A DNA stretch of 64,000 nucleotides from Caldilineaceae bacterium bin34 (GTDB taxonomy: Bacteria; Chloroflexota; Anaerolineae; Caldilineales; Caldilineaceae). The stretch is taken from assembly GCA_002238555.1 (NCBI GenBank), contig MPMO01000011.1, positions 31,393-95,392 of the forward strand, read 5' to 3'. The notes beneath the pieces were generated by a model. That model was not told the DNA's origin. It saw only the letters and a list, made by a program, of their open reading frames with translations, and searched no databases. A program made the translations under genes and the position numbers. Position 1 is the stretch's first letter, and every line of letters starts with the position of its first letter. Below are positions 59,709 through 64,000 of this stretch, piece by piece.

Positions 59709-61048
59709 TGCACACGACCGCGCCAACGCCCCTCCCAGGCCCTGACGGGCGCCATGTCCGGAACACGATCATGCGGATCCGGGATACCCTTGGTCTCTTC
59801 CAATGGCTCCACCGGCAATACGGCGGCATCGTCGGGTACAATGTTCTTCATCTCAAGTTCTGCGCCATTTTCGATCCCGAGTTGATCCATGAGGTGCTGG
59901 TTCAGCAGCGCACCTCGTTTGAAAAGGGGTTCCTTTACAGGCGTGCTTCTGTAATCGGGCGGCTCACCACGGGTGAGGGCGCGGAGCATCGCAAATTTCG
60001 CACAGCGGTCCAGCCTTTTTTCCATCGCAAGATGCTGGACAGCTATGTCAACATCATGGTTGCACAGACCATCGAAATACGGGACACATGGTGCGACGGA
60101 CAGATCGTGGAAGCGCAGCAGGCAATGTACAATGTGTTCTATAGCATCGCCGACACGGTGTTTTTTGGAAACAGGTTGCCTCTTAACCTGAAAATGGCAA
60201 CGGATGTGGATGACCTGATGGCTTTGGATTTTCAATTGGCGTTGTTGCCGGCACGGGCGATGCTCAAGCAAGTGCTGCCGCGTTACCGGCGGCTGCGCAA
60301 TGTCAAGGACCAGATAGACAAGCTCATCTACACTGAGATTCACGACGCGCGTGCGGACATGGGGAAACGCACCGACCTAGTGGCATTTCTGATCCGTGCC
60401 GCCGACGCGCAGGGCAGCCCTGCCTTCGATGATTTGGATGTGCTGGAGATCGTGCTGGAAATGATGATAGGCTCCCATACCACCTCCGGGACTGCCTTGG
60501 CATGGTTGTTCTATTATCTCAGCCAGAACCCGTCCGTCCGCACCCGGTTGGAGCAGGAAGTGGACACAGTGCTGGGTAACCGTCGGGCGATCCTGGAGGA
60601 CTACGAGCGGCTGCGCTACACGCGCGCCGTGGTGGACGAAGCCTTGCGTCTGGGGACTCCCGCGTACTTTATCGGACGGACGGCGAAAGAGGCATGCCGG
60701 ATCGGTGGCTATCTTCTGCCCGCAGGAACCCATGTACAACTTTGTGGCTATATGTCCCATCGGGACACCAGATATTTTCCCAACCCCAACCAGTTTTGCC
60801 CGGCACGATGGCTCCAGCCACAGTCCGAACGACCGAAGTACGCCTACATGCCCTTCGGGGCGGGCCATCGCAGTTGTGTGGGCGAGGAGTTTGCCCGCAT
60901 GGGGATGGCCTATGCCGTCGCCAGTATCACGCAACGCTGGCGGTTTGAAATGGTATCGGATCGACCACCGGCTGTGAACACTCTCGTGGCCTATATTCCC
61001 AAGCACGGCATACCCATGACGATGGTCGAACGGCACCGGTCAGCATAG
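59708..61048 (+). CDS. Cytochrome P450
   Basis: A 446-residue soluble P450. The heme-binding loop is PFGAGHRSCVGEEFARMGMA with the Cys ligand near residue 392. The K-helix ExxR is VDEALRLG, and the PERF-like region is NPNQFCPARWLQPQ. The I-helix reads MMIGSHTTSGTALAWLFYYL, where the usual acidic residue before Thr (AGxET) is His, a departure seen in P450s with unusual chemistry or oxidant use. Translation is coupled to the sulfotransferase by a one-base overlap. Convergent 20 bases from a DUF2236/MpaB-like gene. No ferredoxin gene nearby. Substrate unknown. Confidence 0.93.
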   Translation: MHTTAPTPLPGPDGRHVRNTIMRIRDTLGLFQWLHRQYGGIVGYNVLHLKFCAIFDPELIHEVLVQQRTSFEKGFLYRRASVIGRLTTGEGAEHRKFRTAVQPFFHRKMLDSYVNIMVAQTIEIRDTWCDGQIVEAQQAMYNVFYSIADTVFFGNRLPLNLKMATDVDDLMALDFQLALLPARAMLKQVLPRYRRLRNVKDQIDKLIYTEIHDARADMGKRTDLVAFLIRAADAQGSPAFDDLDVLEIVLEMMIGSHTTSGTALAWLFYYLSQNPSVRTRLEQEVDTVLGNRRAILEDYERLRYTRAVVDEALRLGTPAYFIGRTAKEACRIGGYLLPAGTHVQLCGYMSHRDTRYFPNPNQFCPARWLQPQSERPKYAYMPFGAGHRSCVGEEFARMGMAYAVASITQRWRFEMVSDRPPAVNTLVAYIPKHGIPMTMVERHRSA

Positions 61049-61068
61049 GGCTGGCCAAGCGTACCCGT

Positions 61069-62214
61069 TTAATCGAGTTTCCCGTACCGGTCCATATCAT
61101 AGGAACCGCGTTCCAGCCAGAACTGAATCCCCACAGCTTGTCTGAGGCGGGCCGGCACGAGAGTTGGAAACCGCTCGAAGAGCCACGCCAGCGTGATCCA
61201 GGTGCGGCACAACAACCGGTGCTTTGCTTTGGGGTAGCCCAACTGATCGGCAAGCTGATCACCCAGCATGTTGCGCGACATGGCATACAAAAGTTTGATG
61301 AACCAGCGCGCCACATGTGCGTTTCTGATGTTCGTGAACGAGGGAGCAGCCTCGATCAGCGATCGACAGAGCAACTTCGAATGCTCGTCCGGCTCCCATT
61401 CCAAGCTGAATGCCACGTTGATCAACTGGCGGATCTCCTCTTCTGATGTTTGAACCATTTCCGGGTTGATTCCGAAGATATGGCCCACGTAGCGCCAAGT
61501 CAGAAGAATGCTTGACATTTCCTCTTGGGTTACCCGGCTGCCCAGTCGCCGCATGCCTTGGATCACGAAGTATGAGAAGAAAATCAATCCCATCGCCATG
61601 TGCGCGTGATTCAGCGGCAGTTCCAGCGAATCCGGGTTCCACTTTCCCGACCTGAGTATCTGTCTTCGGGCCTGGGCATGCATCATGCGCACGAGGACAG
61701 CGAGTTTGAAACCCTCTGCATCACGTCGCAGATTGCCCGGCACAAAGATCTCCGTGATAAACCTCGCTGACAGGGCATACCGCTCAACGGTGCTGTAAAT
61801 CAAGGATCCGGAAGACACGAGTGGTTTGTTACCGGTTGCGAGAAAGGCGTGTGGCAGGGCGTACACAGCTAAGGACAGTGCCGGGAGCCATCCATTCCGT
61901 AGGATTTTCGCACTCGCGAGATGCATGCGTTCCCAATTCACCCAGAATGGAACGTAGTCGAGCTGCTTGAAGAGTGCCACCAGCTCTGGCGGTGGATCCT
62001 CGATGGAGTGGATGCCGTGCTCAATCGCTTGGTGCAGCAACTGGAATCCCTTCCGGTACGTAATCCGGCTGAAGCAAGCCATCAGATCATCAGCCAGCGG
62101 ATCCCCGAGGCGCAGGTGTTCAAGGTACTGATCGACGGCATGACCATACTTTTTGTGGGCAGCCGCGATTCTTTCGGGAGAAAGCGGTGGGAAAGGTGAG
62201 GTGCCGGGTAACAT
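61069..62214 (-). CDS. DUF2236/MpaB-family oxygenase-like protein
   Basis: A 381-residue protein of the DUF2236 group, which includes latex-clearing protein (a b-type heme oxygenase) and the fungal MpaB oxygenase. DYVPFWVNWERMHLASAKIL with its Trp/Arg context, FLATGNKPLVSSGSLIYSTV, RRDAEGFKLAVLVRMMHAQA and LNHAHMAMGLIFFSYFVIQG are typical, and several His residues in these helices could ligate heme. ATG 62214 is a conservative start; a GTG at about 62244, preceded by GGAAGGGAG, is an alternative. It faces the P450 operon end-to-end. Probable partner in the same oxidative pathway; substrate unknown. Confidence 0.82.
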   Translation of the reverse strand: MLPGTSPFPPLSPERIAAAHKKYGHAVDQYLEHLRLGDPLADDLMACFSRITYRKGFQLLHQAIEHGIHSIEDPPPELVALFKQLDYVPFWVNWERMHLASAKILRNGWLPALSLAVYALPHAFLATGNKPLVSSGSLIYSTVERYALSARFITEIFVPGNLRRDAEGFKLAVLVRMMHAQARRQILRSGKWNPDSLELPLNHAHMAMGLIFFSYFVIQGMRRLGSRVTQEEMSSILLTWRYVGHIFGINPEMVQTSEEEIRQLINVAFSLEWEPDEHSKLLCRSLIEAAPSFTNIRNAHVARWFIKLLYAMSRNMLGDQLADQLGYPKAKHRLLCRTWITLAWLFERFPTLVPARLRQAVGIQFWLERGSYDMDRYGKLD

Positions 62215-62979
62215 CTTCGCGTGCTTGCTGGTGCCAACGCACACTGGCTCCCTTCCAACTTGGGCAATACGCACTCCGGACAAATAGGGTGGAACCGAGT
62301 GACGGTGACATTCCCAACTGATTGTCAACGATCTCCGTGCACACTCTCGACCGGGGACCGCCCTCGGCCTGGATATGGGGACCATGCAAGTGGTGCCCGT
62401 GCGGGTTTGGTAGGCATTCTAGCAAACGATCGCGTGAATATGAAGAGAATTTCAGATGATCAATTACGTGACGATGGGGAGCACCGGGCCCGGCAGCTGG
62501 CAGGGCACCGCAGGCCCCGGAGATTCTCACAGGAAACGACCGGTCGCACGCCGCACTGGGCCCGGGGACCGGGATGAAGTCTGCGGTGAAGGGACCCTTT
62601 TGGAGTCCTTGATTGGGACCAGCCAAGGACCGGGCTCTTGCATCCATTCCGGGCTTCGGGGCAACCTCCACGAAACCGAAACAGTCCCCCGCCCCCAGGG
62701 CGAGCGCATCTAAATTGGGCGGGCTGACCATGAGGGTTGGTCAGTGGCTACCATGGGCGGTTCCAGATTTGGCCTGCGGAACCCCTCATGGACAGCCTGA
62801 TGTTCTCGTCCCTGGTCGAGACCTTGGACACCCCGGGGATCCCCGTTGACAGGTATATGTGACGTTGCGGTCCTGCCGTGCCGGGGCACTCTGTGCGGTC
62901 ATGGCCGGAAGTCCGACGCATGGTCGTCCTCGGGTAGAGTGGCGATGTTACGCAACCACCCCACCCTGGGAGGGCTGTC
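62215..62979. other. Intergenic region between the MpaB-like gene and the IS4-type transposase
   Basis: About 760 bases without a supportable gene. Several open frames overlap but none has a ribosome site with recognisable coding. The ribosome site GGGAGGG of the transposase is at the right end. The left terminal inverted repeat of that insertion sequence must lie here if the element is complete, but I could not define it without its partner end. Confidence 0.35.
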
Positions 62980-64000
62980 ATGCGTCGGTGCCGGTCATGG
63001 TACAGGATCCATCAGTTGCTGCACACCCATTTGCCGCTGCCGCCGGGACCGCTGGCGGACAGCCTGGCCCTGTGGCTGCAGGGCACGCTGCTGGCCGGGA
63101 ACGGCTGTCTGGACCGGGTGGCGGCCGCGCTGGCGGCCCGCGGGAGCAACGTCCACACGCTGCGCCGCCGGCTGTGCGACGCGCTGAAGGACGACACGGA
63201 GCGGCAGGATGCCTGGGGCGCGGACCAGGAACTGGACGTGGAGACCTGCTTTGCGCCGCTGCTGGCCTGGGTCCTGTCCTGGCGGGTGCCACCCGGTCCG
63301 GAAGCACCGCCGCCCCTGGTGCTGGCCGTGGACCCCACCCACCAGGCGGACCGACTGGTGGCCCTGACGGTCAGCGTGGTCCTCAACCAGACGGCCCTGC
63401 CGGTGGCCTGGCAGATGGTGCCTGCGCAGGCATCGCTCTCCTGGATGGACATCCTGTGCCGTCTGCTGGCGCGCCTGGCCCCGGCGGTGGCGGCGGGGAT
63501 GGAAGTCCATGTGCTGTGCGACCGGGGGTTGTACAGCCCCCGGCTCTGGCGCCACATCCAGGCGTTGGGCTGGCATCCCTGCCTGCGCTGCGCCCCCGAC
63601 CTGACCTTTCAGCCGGACGGGCAGCTCGAGGCCCGTCCGGCCGCGGCCTGGGGGGCGGGCGAGGGCACGCTGTGGGTGGGCCGCGGGGTGGCTTCGCCCC
63701 GCCACCGCCCCCTGCCGGGCACGCTGGTGGTGCTCCACGGGGCGGGGCATGAACAGCCCTGGGTCTTGTTGACGGACACACCGCCCCAGCACACGGAGGC
63801 GACCCTGTATGCCTGCCGGGACTGGATTGAGCAGGGCTTCCGCGGGCTCAAGCGCGCCGGCTGGCAGTGGCAGCGCACGCGTCGCACCGACCCGGTGCGC
63901 GCGGGGCGGCACTGGCTGGTGCTGGCCGTGGCCAGCCTGCTGGCGGTCGCCTACGGCACGCGCCGGGAGGAAGCCGCCGCCCTGGGCCGGTCCCCCGCAC
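62980..64000 (+). CDS. IS4-family transposase (partial, C-terminus off window)
   Basis: The first 340 residues of a DDE transposase, frame still open at base 64000. ATG 62980 has GGGAGGG six bases upstream. Catalytic residues are Asp in LVLAVDPTHQADRLVALTVS (about 110), Asp in VHVLCDRGLYSPRLW (about 175) and Glu in YACRDWIEQGFRGLK (about 285), the last matching the Y-2-R-3-E-6-K signature of the IS4 family exactly. Unlike the relic near 1.1-1.7 kb, all are intact, so this copy may be active. It borders the sulfotransferase/P450 island on its right. Confidence 0.88.
   Translation, partial: MRRCRSWYRIHQLLHTHLPLPPGPLADSLALWLQGTLLAGNGCLDRVAAALAARGSNVHTLRRRLCDALKDDTERQDAWGADQELDVETCFAPLLAWVLSWRVPPGPEAPPPLVLAVDPTHQADRLVALTVSVVLNQTALPVAWQMVPAQASLSWMDILCRLLARLAPAVAAGMEVHVLCDRGLYSPRLWRHIQALGWHPCLRCAPDLTFQPDGQLEARPAAAWGAGEGTLWVGRGVASPRHRPLPGTLVVLHGAGHEQPWVLLTDTPPQHTEATLYACRDWIEQGFRGLKRAGWQWQRTRRTDPVRAGRHWLVLAVASLLAVAYGTRREEAAALGRSPA

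Noticed and set aside
62790..62862. Small ORF beginning MDSLMFSSLVETLD, reminiscent of a transposase N-terminus
   Set aside because: Only about 24 codons, no ribosome site, and the resemblance is too short to support a call.

Overview
The window is GC-rich bacterial chromosome, about 85-90% coding, with short intergenic gaps. I place it in the Chloroflexota (Anaerolineae/Caldilineae-like) with moderate confidence. The reasons are the Pro/Thr-rich linkers joining extracellular modules in four or five proteins, a transcriptional T-box in front of ileS, CCA-less tRNA genes, an MDR dehydrogenase/MocA catabolic pair, and sugar ABC operons that lack their own ATPase. No rRNA, CRISPR array or prophage core was seen. 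Layout, left to right. 0-7 kb: an osmoprotectant transporter (proV, proW, proX, all on the minus strand, proX cut by the window edge) whose operon is split by two stacked dead transposons, followed by an alcohol dehydrogenase/oxidoreductase pair. 7-21 kb: three paralogous secreted glycoside-hydrolase-like proteins that share one catalytic domain but carry different N-terminal modules (LysM x3 plus PA14; lipoprotein plus SH3b; membrane anchor plus GH18-like domain plus SH3b). Between them lie an M20 peptidase, an aldo/keto reductase, a divergent sigma-70 factor, tRNA-Val(CAC) and a frameshifted TnpB. 21-27 kb: a housekeeping run (small SWIM protein, ugd, acpS, pyrG, yebC, ruvC, ruvA). 27-31.2 kb: a very large unrecognised secreted or anchored protein made of about nine degenerate ~105-residue repeats and ending in a glycine/alanine/valine-rich hydrophobic tail. 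It is the most novel-looking object here. 31.5-44 kb: efp, tRNA-Thr(CGT), yggX; a T-box-controlled ileS-msrA-ATP-grasp operon on the minus strand; purH; an M23 peptidase broken by an 89-bp tandem duplication; and trmD-rplS-rnhB-miaA. 44-53 kb: a RelA/SpoT homologue with a translationally coupled 10-codon leader ORF, a carbohydrate-type ABC operon (binding protein and two permeases) and a PMT-like glycosyltransferase. 53-57 kb: an AT-rich orphan secreted protein and GTG-started acnA. 57-64 kb: an accessory segment with an ISAs1-family relic, a sulfotransferase and a cytochrome P450 that overlap by one base, a convergent DUF2236/MpaB-type oxygenase-like gene, and an IS4-family transposase with an intact YREK motif running off the right edge. 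A decayed relative of this last transposase lies near the left edge of the window. Functional themes are osmoprotection and sugar uptake at the membrane, extracellular polysaccharide or cell-wall work by modular lipoproteins and anchored enzymes, core translation, recombination and stringent response, and a probable small specialised-metabolism island (sulfotransferase, P450, MpaB-like) delivered or bracketed by insertion sequences.
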